From the NCBI GenBank assembly GCA_015657535.1, contig JADHZB010000729.1, positions 1 through 43,796 of the forward strand: DNA of 43,796 bases. Direction: 5' to 3'. Positions 13,101 to 26,100 of this stretch are shown here, piece by piece; within the stretch, counting starts at the first letter, position 1, and each line of letters starts with the position of its first letter. Made by a program: the position numbers and the translations under genes. This DNA comes from Nephromyces sp. MM_2019. Its lineage: Eukaryota > Apicomplexa > Aconoidasida > Nephromycida. The notes under the pieces were generated by a model that was not told where the DNA came from, ran no database searches, and saw only the letters and a list, made by a program, of their open reading frames with translations.

Positions 13101-13410
13101 ACTCGATCAGAAATATAATTTTGTTGATGAAATACCCATTGAAGTTTTACCACAATACAAAGAATTTATAGAATATCATACAAAAAATGGTACCTTCGAT
13201 AATAGTAAATTTGATGTAAATAATCCTTTCAATATTACCACAGCTAATAGCACACAAACTCCTGATTTTAACCTTGGCAATATTACACACACACCTAATA
13301 CGGATAGTAATAATACTATAATTAATGAGCCTACAGAAAACAACTCAACCTCCAATTTAATTACATTCAACACAACTGAAAATGGTGGTCCTATGATGCC
13401 CTTTGTCTAA
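10140..13410 (+). CDS. Secreted cysteine-rich oocyst wall protein (COWP/OWP type)
   Basis: Predicted structural protein of the oocyst wall, secreted and disulfide cross-linked. Seven exons join in phase: 10140-10197, 10608-11090, 11349-11580, 11778-11847, 12032-12122, 12361-12582, 12860-13410, giving 568 aa. Residues 1-19 form a signal peptide (MKMRNIIFYVLLAILLKFS). Residues 20-81 are an acidic, Pro/Tyr-containing leader. Residues 82-464 hold about 35 cysteines in some 16 short units of the form C-P-x-G-[YFW]-x(4-9)-C, for example CPEGFDIEDDMC and CPQGYKRQLNMC. This is the spacing of the type I repeats of apicomplexan oocyst wall proteins. Several introns interrupt the CPxG codons at the same phase, as expected for repeat duplication. 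The last 100 residues lack Cys and carry eight N-glycosylation sequons. The family call rests on repeat pattern, not on a search. Expression in oocyst-forming stages is inferred. Confidence 0.88.
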
Positions 13411-15086
13411 GATGTGTGTATGTGTTTATGCATATGAAGGTGGGCGATGTGTACTTCTGTGTGTGGATGAGAATGTATTTGTGTAGGGTATATATATGTC
13501 AAATTGGATGCGTGAGTATGTGTGAAATGGATGAATTTGTGTATATGAATTTAGAAGATGTTTTATATAAATTGAGTTCGTGAGTGGGGATATGAATAGA
13601 GTGTGTGCGAATTTCAAAGATATATGTAGGATTATTGAGGATGTATTTATGAGTAATGTGCATCTAGGCGTAAATTTAAGGAGATATATGTGTGTATTTA
13701 ATATACAGTTAAATACATAGGTGGTTTTTTTAAATTTTATTTACACACTAAATCATTCATGGTCAGAGAGAAATGATTGTATACTCTGAAAAATGAAAAA
13801 ACCATTATTTCTAAAATAGGCTAATTTATATATTTAGTTAGACAAGTTAATTTAATATAAATGTGTATTTTTTCCAAATAAAATTTCAGTAAATAAAGAA
13901 ATAAAAAAATAATTTAAAATTACAAATAAATTTGAATTAAGTGATCATATTGGAGTGTTCAACAAATTTATTCATTATAGAGATGTGGAAATTATTTATT
14001 TTTATTTTAATAGCTTAACCTTTATAAATATACAATATTATTGTATATGTTTCATGAGTGAAATTAATGAGATTATCTTATGTCTGGAAACACCATTATT
14101 TTGTGTATATAACTGTATCATTCTTGTGTGTGTAAACAAAATTTGATATAGAACAAATTAGGATTATTTTAAACACACTATAGTCGGTGTAAACTAATCA
14201 TCTTATGCGTAAAAAGAAAATACAATATGTGAACAAATTCTAGCTTATGCGATTATATTAAGTAGGTATACCAATTCTAGTTTGTTTCAACAAATTATGT
14301 ATTGTATGTAAGCTAAAATTATAGTGTGTAACCAAATTATACATTGTCTATAAGCAAAATTATAAATTATTGGTACACAAATTCAGTGAACAAATAATTC
14401 AATAAATTATATTAAATTTTTGAATAAACTTTTGTTTTAAAACTTACAATAATATTAATGTTTTGGTTAAAAAAAATTGAGTACATTGGAGTAGTCAAAT
14501 ATATTGTATTAATAAACAAGTTCTAACAGAGATAAGCTAACATAAATTCAATCAAATAATTTAGAGGTGTGTGTGCACCTTAGGGTAGATGTAGCTGTGT
14601 CTGTGTATTTGTGTGTATGTGTTAGCGTGAGTATACAAGTGTTTGCATATGTATGTATATGCTTGAGTTTGTATGTGTAATAAGGTAGGTATGTTCCAAT
14701 TGTGGGTGTATGTGAGCGTCTCATGAGTTTTATATATGTGTAGAATAATAATTAGTGTCGTGTAAATATTTAAGTCTGTATATATTACTGGATATATAGT
14801 AGAGCTTGGGTAGGGATTCATCACATAAAATAAAAAATGTTTGAAAAATAAAATGATTCACACAGATTGATTCATTATAGCACACATATTTAGGTACATA
14901 CAAAGATATTTATTTATCTAAGTATTAATCAAAGAATATAGATTGTGCCTATGTATTTCCGTACACACATCAACGAATTAAGATACAAATATGTATATGT
15001 AAATGAATCTAATTATACAAATGCATATAAATAGAGTCATTGGATTACATACAGACATGTATACACATATTCGTTACCTCTAATGA
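13411..15086. other. Non-coding, TG-rich and AT-rich
   Basis: TG-rich sequence with ATGTGTGT tracts follows the oocyst wall gene to about 13700, then AT-rich DNA, then a second TG-rich block at about 14565-14730. A possible polyadenylation context (AATAAA near 13880 and 13894) lies downstream of the stop. Frames at 13426-13617 and 14561-14824 on the minus strand are microsatellite artefacts. Confidence 0.5.
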
Positions 15087-15563
15087 TTATAATAAATCCT
15101 TAATAGATGTATCTTCTTCCCCATTGATAGAGTTGTAGGTATTTGGTATAGCTAGTTTTAGAGTATTTTCGAGTGACATATATGGAATTGGATGTATACG
15201 AGTGTGTGTAAGATAACTAAGAAACTTCTTATGCATTTTCATTGAAGGAATAAAGTTTTTAGTTTTGATTGTACGGTATGAGTTGTTGATGGTAGAAGGT
15301 GTGTAGGGGACTATCTCGGTGCAGGGTGTGCTAGATAGGTGTGTAGTTTGATTTTCCTTAGTTATTGTTTTTTTTTGATGTTTGGTTGGACTCTTTATGT
15401 ATGGTAACCTTTTATGTAATCTTTTACATTTTTGTGAAGCCTTGCTCATATAGGGTGAGATGTGTTTATGATTAATTTTAGTGGTTTGGGGTAAAATTTT
15501 GGGTTGGGTGTTCTTTAATATGGATATATTAAGTTTTTTAAAAGCCAAACACAGGTCAAACAT
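15087..15563 (-). CDS. Hypothetical 158-aa basic protein or exon
   Basis: A single uninterrupted minus-strand frame starts ATG (MFDLCLAFKK) and ends GEEDTSIKDLL. It is rich in Lys, Thr, Ser and Ile with a basic middle (KCKRLHKRLPYIK) and an acidic end. A stop-free run of 158 codons is unusual in DNA this AT-rich and the composition is not that of the TG/CA frames, so it may be real. An in-frame TAA lies nine codons upstream of the ATG. I recognise no domain, signal peptide or membrane segment. A shorter minus-strand frame (15676-15915) lies just upstream but no splice joining the two was found. Confidence 0.4.
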   Translation of the reverse strand: MFDLCLAFKKLNISILKNTQPKILPQTTKINHKHISPYMSKASQKCKRLHKRLPYIKSPTKHQKKTITKENQTTHLSSTPCTEIVPYTPSTINNSYRTIKTKNFIPSMKMHKKFLSYLTHTRIHPIPYMSLENTLKLAIPNTYNSINGEEDTSIKDLL

Positions 15564-16198
15564 TTTAAAGGTAAATGTACAATAAAATTATGTAAAATTA
15601 ACTTTGAGAACTCCAAATTCGTGCTCAATGTAGTTTCAATTTATGCCCAAACCACAGTCTAATTTAAGCCCAAAATCAATCAATTATTAAGCTAGAATGA
15701 CTATTAAAGGGCCTAAATGAGTAAGTTACTTTGTATTCAAGGATGAAATTTCGAAATGAATCGGCTTTAAAGTATCCAAAAGTGGCCAAATATATGTTCA
15801 ATAGCGAAGTAAACTGGGGCGAAAAAAATAAAAAGTGTTTGATAAATAGGCCTATTTGTCGGGTAAAGTGATTCGATAGGAAAAACTGGAGTTGGAAAAA
15901 AATGTATATTAACAATATAGATTTGCCTTGTTCATTTATATATTATATATTTATATATATATATGGTTATACGTGTTGATGAGAAATGTATGTAAATTAA
16001 TTGTTCATATGTTTATAATTTATTATTCAATTTTATACAAAAGTGTACGCTATTGTTATGATGAACTTAAATAGGGTATCAGAAGGTTAAAATGTATTGG
16101 TTTTCAATTTTAAGTATTGAAATTTTACTAAAAAAAACAAATTTTAACCTGCACAGGTGTCTTGGTGCATATATCTTATTTTCTTTCAGTTATCAGTT
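15564..16198. other. Non-coding AT-rich stretch
   Basis: No supported gene. A minus-strand frame at 15676-15915 is hydrophobic at its start (FFQLQFFLSNHF) but has no motif and no convincing exon borders. Confidence 0.45.
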
Positions 16199-16205
16199 TC
16201 AGTTT

Positions 16206-16545
16206 TTTAAAGTGAAATTTGAAAATGGGAGGCGATTAATAGGAAATTTGGTAGGTATGGGGAAGTTGATGGGGTGAAGAAATTTGGGTGGGTGGAAATT
16301 TCGGGGTAGGGGAAAATTTGGGATAGGGAAATTGTGGGGTAGGTGGAGTTGGGGGGGAAAAGAAATCGGGGGGAATGAGAAATTGGGGGGGAAAATAAAT
16401 AAGGGGTTAAGTGGGAAATAGGGGAAAAGTGAGGAATCAGAGAAAAGTGAGAAATTAGGGGGAAGTGAGAAATTGGGGAAAAGTGAGGGATCAGAGAAAA
16501 GTGAGAAATTAGGGGGAAGTGAGAAATTGGGGAAAAGTAAAAGGG
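16206..16545. repeat. G-rich polypurine tract with 54-bp tandem repeat
   Basis: About 340 bp in which the plus strand is almost entirely G and A, with many runs of three to seven G. Runs of TTGGGGGGGAAAA and GGGGTAGGGG occur at 16300-16400. From 16436 a 54-bp unit (ATCAGAGAAAAGTGAGAAAT, then two GGGG-containing halves) is present twice. Because 54 is a multiple of three, the minus strand stays open (16199-16585) and encodes Pro/Phe/Ser/Asn-rich repeats; I treat that frame as a by-product. Such tracts can form G-quadruplex or triplex DNA. Confidence 0.85.
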
Positions 16546-16599
16546 GTGAGTTAAATTTGAAAATGTGTGTAAATTTTAATAACAAATAGATTAATTTTC

Positions 16600-18040
16600 A
16601 ATTCTCATAACTTCACCAGATTGTTAATAGAAATAACAAGAAAAGTTCATTCATATATGTTATTCCTTATACTGTACTAAAGATATATGTGTATTGGTGC
16701 GTGTAGGAATATATATGTATATTTGTGCATATATACGTACGTATATATACCTACACTGTTTGTGTATTATTAACTAGAAAGGTGTATTTGTGTTGAGTAT
16801 ATTATAAATTAAGAATGAGGGTATGTTTATGTATAGGTTAACTTTAGAAAGTGTGTGTGTGGATGCAAAGTTAACTTTAGGAGCTGTGGGTTTGTGTGTA
16901 TGTACTTGTGTTTAGCTATCTTTAGAAGGTTTAAGCAAGCTTAGGAAGGTATGTGTGTATGTGCTTTAGGGAGCTTTAGAAGGTTTGAGTAAACTTTTTA
17001 GGTGCGTGTGTATAAATATAAATCGATTTTAGTTGTATACGTTAAAAGATGTGTGCTTATTTGTATAAGTTTTTGGGCGAGCGTGTTAGTGCTTTAATAC
17101 AGTTTCATTTGCTTATATATTATTATAAGTGTGCTTGCGTCTAATTAATATTTAGAAAATCAATTTCTGAAACACACTTTTACTTTGAGAGGCAACTATG
17201 CAAAAACTAATTACACCTTTGAATAATTCTTGGGAATTGGAAGCTGTTACTTATTAGGGTTGCACCAACACACACACTACAAACAGCACACATAAACAGA
17301 TCAAAACACAAAAATCCAATACATAGACACCAAACCAATACGTTCACACACAACTAATACATATACAGAAATTTAACAGAAACACAAAAACAATACAGAA
17401 ACACAAAATGAATACACAAACGCAAAACCAATACATACACAAACAGTGCATATACACAAACCAAATACACACACAAACCCAACAAATATATAATATCAAT
17501 TTACAGTCAAAAAACGTATAGACATAGCAATCATAAACACACACACCCAGAAAATTCAACACACAAAACCAACCCACACAAGCACTCATTTACAATAGAT
17601 ACTCACACAGTGCTATGACACATATACTCAGTAACACATCAACCAAAGCCAATATACTCGCATACAAAATAACACGCAAAACCCATACACTCACACACAC
17701 AAGATCAACCCACGCATATAAACACAAACACACACTGCAACATAACTAAATCTACACTGCACTTGGTATCTTATGCGGCACAAACCAAACAACACTCTTG
17801 CACAAATAAAAAAAAATAACCTGTACCTACACCAAAATGATACAACACTAGGTATATTTACCTAGCTAAACTAGTAAGAACGAAAAGGTATCATAATGTA
17901 CATCCACTATAATGACACAAGACTAGATAGGTTTAAACAGTGAAAATATAGCTTAAGACAACCGACAAACAAACTAACTGAACTGATCTACGAAAACAAC
18001 CAAAATAAAATAGTAATAATATAGCGAATTTTTACGAAAG
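16600..18040. other. Non-coding TG block followed by CA block
   Basis: TG-rich on the plus strand to about 17120, then CA-rich from about 17260 to 17760 (ACACAAAACCAATACA-like words), then AT-rich. Minus-strand frame 17344-17589 is a Cys/Val-rich TG artefact. No gene seen. Confidence 0.5.
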
Positions 18041-18049
18041 CTAAATAAC

Positions 18050-18301
18050 ATGAAAGGAAACAAGAATAATGTAAATCTGAAGATGCAAAATACACAAATA
18101 TCATATAAGAAAGATATCCCGGAAATCCTTCCAATCTTAAGAACATCCAAAACAAAAAAAATCGATTTGTTTAAAGTAAATGATAATCAATTTTCTTTAT
18201 CAATTTATGCTTTAATTCGTACAAAAACAAAATACTTTCCGCTAACTTCAAACATCATAATCAAACTTCGAATATTTATAGTTAACTATGAACTCGATTA
18301 G
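18050..18301 (+). CDS. Possible small ORF or exon, 83 aa
   Basis: The frame starts MKGNKNNVNLKMQNTQISYK and is Lys/Asn/Ile-rich with a mixed composition. A donor-like TTTAAA|GTAAATG lies within it after 42 codons, so the first half could be an exon. It ends phase 0 and does not join in frame to the start proposed for the downstream GTPase gene. No motif is recognised. This may be chance. Confidence 0.2.
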   Translation: MKGNKNNVNLKMQNTQISYKKDIPEILPILRTSKTKKIDLFKVNDNQFSLSIYALIRTKTKYFPLTSNIIIKLRIFIVNYELD

Positions 18302-19260
18302 CACAAGCACTTTATTAATCTAAATAAACATAGCGTCTTGAAAATAGACATTATATTCTAATATTTCTTCGTCATATGTCCTAGTTAGTAATGCGTACCA
18401 ATGTATTAAGTTGAGTGTTTACCATGTAATTACCTAAAGACATAACAATGAGATTATAGAGCCTAGATTAGTGTATGTTTAATAGTGTGTGTTTGTTTTG
18501 GGCTTGTCTAATTTAATAACTATGCTTACTATTATGCGGTTTTCGTTAGATAGCTATATTTTGGGTCTTTGTTATACATTGGTTGATCTGTGATTTAATA
18601 ATTTTTTGTTTGTACACATAGGTATGCTTAAGTGTGTATACATAAATTAATCTGTGTATGATTGTATGTGTGCGTTTGTGTAAGAAAATCTAGTTGTGTT
18701 TATATATATTTAAATTTATATATTTAAATATTTGTGCGTATATATACTTAATTGTGTATACATTTATATTTGAACTTGTGTATAAGCATTTATTTGTATA
18801 TTTATATATAAATATATATATATTTATGTGTACTTTACAGTAATAATTATGATTAAGTTTTCAATTTCAATTGAAAACTAACCAAATTGTGAAGATTTAA
18901 ATTTATCTAAGGTGAAATTGATAAAAAAATTAGTCTAAGTATATGTACACATCATTAAGCACTTAAATCCAAATGTGTGGATGTGTAAACTTGAATTAAA
19001 ATGTATGTAAAAATCATATTGTTAATGTAAATATCACAACTTGTATAAAACTCATTTAGTCTATAAAGATCCTTAATGAAAATAGCAGTAAAAGTTACAA
19101 ATTGTGTGTGTATATTGAAACCATGATAAGTATGTAAAATATTTCATGCTACTCACGCTCTAAGGTAATATTCCATCTTCAATTTATATTTTTTAAAATT
19201 TACTTAAACATCTGAATCTACACATTTCATCAATTTCTATCTCATAATGATCGACCAACC
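18302..19260. other. Non-coding, TG-rich then AT-rich
   Basis: TG- and TATA-rich sequence to about 19130, then AT-rich sequence leading to the GTPase start. No promoter motif can be named. Confidence 0.5.
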
Positions 19261-22200
19261 ATGCTAAACCAACTATCTAATATCTTATGGGCTATACCCA
19301 AACAAATTATTCACACACACACATATATATACACACACACACGCACACATATACAAACAACTTCAACACATGGAGGCCTTGAGAAAATCCCATACACACA
19401 AACAAAGCGTAGGCCAGCTCCCTTCCCATTAGATGGGGAGCTTATGAGCTACCTTATTGTAAGGTCACTAGGTATGCCAACTATACACTCACATTGATGA
19501 TTTTTCTCTAACTATACCTATACACACTATATACATTATCTATACTCTGGTTACATTTATACACATTTGACTTTGAGTATACTTACAAATATACAAACAC
19601 AACACTAACAGGCTCCAGATATACACATACACTATAGCTACAGATATAATGTGACTTACCCACATCAAAAGCATACAAAAGATATATGCAAACTATCCAT
19701 ACAATCACATTGACATATAATATATAAGCTCCCACACTAAGCATATGCAAACTTCACACACAAACACTACACATAAATACTATACAGACATGCACTATAC
19801 ATACACGCACTATACATACACACACTATACATACTAACCACACACACGAGAAATAAACACAGATCAGTTAAAATTAAATAGCTCACACACTATTTGAGTG
19901 ATCGTTTTTGTTTCTATATAAATACACACTTGTTATACTTGAAATATTTAAATTTTTATTCATATGAATATAGATATTTATCTTTCATAAGTGTGTATAT
20001 ATACTTTTATAGGTGTGTTTGTGTATAGAATTGTGTGTGTATATGTTTTTTGTCTAATTACTGTGTGTGTATGCGTGCTTATGTATTTTTTAGTATATGT
20101 ATACAAAATAATTATGTTTATAAACAAAAATGTTTAAGATACTGTGTCAGGATATATGGAATAAATATCTTTTTCAATTTGTATAAAATTTAAATGTGTG
20201 TAAAATTGGGATATTTTAAATATGTATAAAGTATATTTGTATTCAATTGTGTTTAGAAAAAGAATGTCTCTGAATGTGTGTAAAATAAGTGTTTGTGTAA
20301 ATGTGTATACAATTTTACTATGTGTGTAAAATATATATTTCATCTACTTTAATTATTAAATATTTCAGGTAAGGCAAAAAACGTAGCACAGAGGCGGTCT
20401 ATGTGGCTAAATCGGCGATATAAAAATTTCGCCCCAATTTTCCTTGATCAACTCAAACCAAAACTTACCCACATTAAATCAGCCCTGACAGACAGTGAAC
20501 TTCCTTCTCCACACCTTCCTGAGGTGTGTACATACTAAGCATTACATAGTGTATAATTTAATCAGTATAGCATACATATGGCACGCACAAAATTTTATTC
20601 ACACAAACTGTACACACAAATATACACACACAGAATTGAACACCTAAATTGAAGAATGATCAAATTACAAATTACACATACACAAATTATCTATATGCAT
20701 AACATACACACTCTGCTCTTACACACACACACAAATAACTCATAACTAAATACCTATATTTTATACATCTAATACTTATAAAATACTAAAACACACATAT
20801 ATAAAACATACAAGCAAGCATACATACCCAATATATAATTTATCACACCCACACCTAATATACTGCATATCATCAGGAAAATAACTCACACACATACAAT
20901 ACATTGCTTATCACTAATAAAATAACACACATAGCCAATACTTTGTTTTTCATGTACACACCCAATATTTTTTTTTCATGCACACACTCAATATATTGTT
21001 TATTAGTAAGGAAATATCACACACAACACCTTTGTTAATTTACACACAGATTGCCTTTGCTGGTAGGTCAAATTGTGGTAAATCAACGCTAATTAACGAA
21101 TTAACGGGTAGGCATTGTATTGCCCCAGTTAATAAGTTACCTGGCAGTACACAGGAAATTAATTTTTATGAGGTACACACACACAAACACACCTAAGTAT
21201 CTTATACAAATTTTACTGAGATGATCATACATACACACATCTCTATATATTTGTTTATTGAATGTGTATGTATTGAACGTTTATATACTGAAGTCTTATA
21301 TATTAAATTTGTATTAACTGAATGTGTATGTATTGAATGTGTGTTCATCCAATATGTATTCATCCCCTATCAATTACAGAACGTGTGTGAATCCCCTGTG
21401 AATTACATAATGTGTGCACCCCCTATGCATTACAGAATATGTGTGCATCCCTTATGAATTACATAATGTGTGTACACCTTCTATGAATTACAGAACGTGT
21501 GTGTCTACTCTGTGTATATATATATACTGCTTGTGTGTGTGTGTATAATATAAATAATCGTATTTAACTACTCACACTCCCTTATAGGTTGGCAAGCCCC
21601 CCATACTAAGGCTAGTTGATTTGCCTGGTTATGGCTACGCAGAGGCAAAGGAGGAAAAACGCCTACAATGGACTGAGTTTATGATTTTTTACTTACGGGC
21701 TAGATTGAACTTAAAACGTGTACTTGTATTGATTGATAGGTGTGTGTGTGTGTGTGTGTGTATACGTGAGTGTATACGTGTGTGTATGTAGATAAGTGTG
21801 TGTATGTAGATATGTGTATGTGTGTGTAGATAAGTGAGTGTGTGTAGATAAGCGAGTGTGCCTATACGTGTGTGTGTATTTATGTGTATGTGTATGTATG
21901 TGTGTGCGTACATACGTGTGTGATGTATGTGTATGAAACTGTATGTATCTATGCGAGGGGGGGGTGTATTGAGTTATGTATAGGTGTATCAAGAGGTGTG
22001 TGAGCAGGTTTGGGGAGATTTATATAGGGACATAGGTGATTGTGGATGTAAGTGAGTGAGTATACGTGCGTGTATATGTAGTTGAGCATATATTTATTAA
22101 TGGATATACTTATCAATTGATCAATATGTATGTATATATATTATATTGATTTAGATGTATATACAAATTACTGGATACACCTTTGGATGTATTTGAGTGT

Positions 22201-23148
22201 AATTCTAGATGACCTTAGTATTTACATTTTATCTATACCTTGAATTATATGTGTATTTAATGTATAGTGTATATAACTGGTTGCACACTGTATAATCTGT
22301 GTATGTAAATGATAAATATTTGACTTATTTTTACTTTCAATAACTAATATAAAACCACACACACACATACATAAATATTTTAGCCGGCAAGGGTTAAAGA
22401 ATTCTGATAGGGAATTATTGACATTTTTTAATCGCTATCAAATTAAATGGCAAGTTGTATTTACTAAGGCTGATTTAGTTCCTCAAAAATTATTGTGTAG
22501 AAGAATACAAGAAGTGAGCCCACATATTACCTATTTATTCATCCAATCTATGTATTTATCTTAAACACACACACATATTTAGAGCTTATGAAACATGTGA
22601 AATTATCATCATATGCAAATCCTCCTCTAAATACACACTTTTCTTCCTATATAAATACTTTATAAAAATCACATCAATATTACAGGTTCATACTTCACTT
22701 AGCCCACTTGAAACTATTGCACTCTTTCTATTTATTTATACATTGAAACTACCTACATATACACACATATTTACACTTATATTTAGCAAACGCTTACATC
22801 TAACTACACACCCATAAACTACAAACACTCTTATACCCAACTATACACCCATAAATTACATACACACTTATACCCAACTACACACCCATAAATTACACAC
22901 ACACTTATACTCAACTATACACCCATATAACTTACACACACACTTACACACATTATATGATGATAGGCCCGTGAAGAACTAAAACAATTCCACCACCAAA
23001 TGGGCCCCATTATTCCCCTCAGTTCACTTTGGAAACAAGGCCTGGACGACCTGCGAAAAATTTTATCTTCCCTTAAATTGAGGGTAACAAAACCAACACA
23101 CACACAGGTAGACTATATTGTAGTGTGTTTATAATATGATAAAAATTG

Positions 23149-23182
<34 letters not shown>

Positions 23183-26100
23183 CACATCTCAAATACATTG
23201 AAAAATGATAACAATTACATACACATACATATCCAATATTGAAGAGTGATACCAATAATGCACACATACATTGATAACACATATACACACACATACATAC
23301 ATAAGAAATTCAATAATAATTACACATATATAATTTTAATATCATATACAGGAACAACAACACACACACAACATTAAGCAAGACCTACACAAGTGAGTTT
23401 ATGTTATATGTGAAAGATAGGCATACTTAAACTACTAATTTTTGATAGATTTATTGTGTATTTACAAGACATACTTATTGTGTATGTATGTGTTTAATAT
23501 AAATTTATTGCTGTGTATATGTGTTTAATGTACATTTATTGTGTGTGTGTGTGTGCTTAATATACATTTATTGAGTCTATATATGTAGGATACATTTATA
23601 GAATGTGTGTGTATGATATACATTAATTAAATGCGTGTGTATGTAATATAAATTTATTGTGTGTGTAATTTTGTAAAGAAACAATTCAAAGAAAGCTACA
23701 AACTTGTCCAAATCAAACAATGAACTCTTTGACCCGAATTTATCAAAACAAGCTATACAATCCGCCCTATCTAAGTATGTGTGTGTGTAGCTCGATATAA
23801 TTATATTTATTAGAAAATGTGTGGGTAGTATAATATTTTTGTTTGGAAGTATGTACATAGGATAACAACCTCGTTTGGATTCTCTCTATAAGCCCTAATT
23901 TTTTATGTGTATATTCCAAATATTCAGTTGGGGCTTAAGTGAGGTCTTGAAAACAACCGAAACACCTACTGATACAGAGATTGACACACGCACTGATATA
24001 CACACTGTTATACACACTGACCCTGAAGAAGTGTGTACAATGATTGATAATAATAGCCTACCTACACACCCCGTTGATAATAATGAACAAAAGGCAATAA
24101 AGATTAGCTTAGAAGTTGATCACACACATCCCCTTATAAATCAAGACTATCTTAAGTCCCTATATAATACATATGAAGGTATTTCACACATTAGTGCGAC
24201 TAAGAATTACATACACCTACACACATACATTTCCACTCACAATAAAATACAAACACTTTCAAACACAGCACACATACAAACATGATTACACCTCTAAATC
24301 ACAAACAGTAAACATTTACACACATTCAAACATAATTCCACACAAACATGATTACAAACACATTTAAACACACTCACACACAACTACAATTACACCTACA
24401 AAACACACATATATATATAATCACACTCAAGCATACAGAAATAATCAATTAAATATTCTATTTTACACACACACACATACTTAAATAGATATAGGCCTAT
24501 CTACAACATCTACTCAAAAAGTCAGAGGGAAAATCATAGAATTTGATATTTCGACAGGTGAAATTTTTAATTTATTTACACAAACACAAAAATTTCATTG
24601 TTTTACACATTTTTGATGTTTCTCATTTCAGAATATAATGAGGAAGTAATCGACCCTCCAGTTGAGTTGAGGTCTGTACAAATAGGCATATAAATAAATT
24701 AATAATCATATCTATATATATGTATATATGCATGTTTGTATGTGTGCGTATGTATGTGTGTGTATGTGTATGTGTGTGAGCGTATATATATATATATATA
24801 GGAGTGTGTATGTCTGTGTGTCTATATACACACATATAGATACCTAGAATTGTTATAAGTCTATATACACAGCATAACTATACCCTTATTCTAATTATTT
24901 TAGCCTCGAGAATTATATCTCCGACAACAATTACACATACAATAAGGTGATTACAATCTTGTACTGTTACGACATACTATTTAATATCAAAATTAATTAC
25001 ACATATAGGCCCAAAAGAATTCCAGGAATATAATGTTTGATCTTGAAGGTAAGTACTGGATTGGATTGTCTTACACACACAGATAGACCATATAATTACA
25101 CGTTACTTCACTTTCTGACTTATTGAGTTACATTTACACACATACTAAACTTAGATACAGGAGAAGAACAGCCAAAATCTACACACAATGACACTTATCT
25201 GAACTCCCTACCCCAAGTAAATAAAATTATCTTACACACTGAAATCAATACATATAATATTGATTATTTTTGTTTATGTACAAAAGGAAACAAGAAAGCA
25301 TATAAATAGCAATAAGGCTGTTATTTTGAGTGAAGAAGACCTCTTCCAAATATCACAGAAATCACACACAAACAGGGGCTTAAGAAATTGGAAAAATAAA
25401 TTATCTACACATTCGAAATTAATTAATGCCCTATCAACAAATTTATCAAACCCAAAGGAGAAATCAGACTATAAAAAAAAGTGGGGGAAATCTCTAATTC
25501 CCTTACACCATGAAATAAATTCCAATGGTTCGTTTTATACCCACATATACTACATCAAAAAATGTACACATTCTTGTAACACACACTTACATGGCTCAGA
25601 CTCATAATACATAAATACTCTATTGGTATTAAAAACTTATTCATTGATATCATTCATGTTTATAATGCTACATGTTGAAATCATATACATTCTCAACATA
25701 AAATTTAATCAAAACTATCCATTAACAAACTAGTATTTCTCCTGATACACACACTTATTCATATATTAAATCAAATCATATTAATTACACACTAAAGTGC
25801 CCATAAATATGCTAACTTTGCACACAACTACATTAGTGAGGAAAACTATGAGTAATACATATAGTACAGGTTTTATATATCTAAGTATGCTTTAATGAAA
25901 ACAACTTCGAAAGCACACACATACCTTCCCTACACCCTATATACACACACACCCCCCCTATACCATATACACAGAAAGCAGCCCTACAACCTACATACAC
26001 GCACATACCCCTTACACCCTACATTCACACACCCTACACCCTATACTCAAACGCATACACACGCACTAAACACAGGATCTATATATATATATTATGCATA

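Larger units (their letters stand above)
20369..23083 (+). other. EngB GTPase domain (exons 2-6)
   Basis: This part of the gene encodes residues 71-296 and carries every nucleotide-binding motif. The exon 2/3 border falls between Glu122 and the IAFAGRSN strand that begins the G domain. The spacing between G4 (241-244) and G5 (276-277) matches bacterial EngB, which supports skipping the open stretch at 22686 in intron 5. Confidence 0.93.

Noticed and set aside
16199..16585. 128-aa minus-strand frame with PNFSLPP-like repeats
   Set aside because: It exactly covers the polypurine tract, whose complement has few stop codons, and the 54-bp unit keeps frame by chance. A real Pro-rich protein is not excluded but nothing supports it.
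22686..22760. Possible extra exon (VHTSLSPLETIALF) in intron 5 of the GTPase gene
   Set aside because: Skipping it gives the normal spacing between G4 (TKAD) and G5 (SS), it turns into repeat-derived sequence, and no good donor follows.
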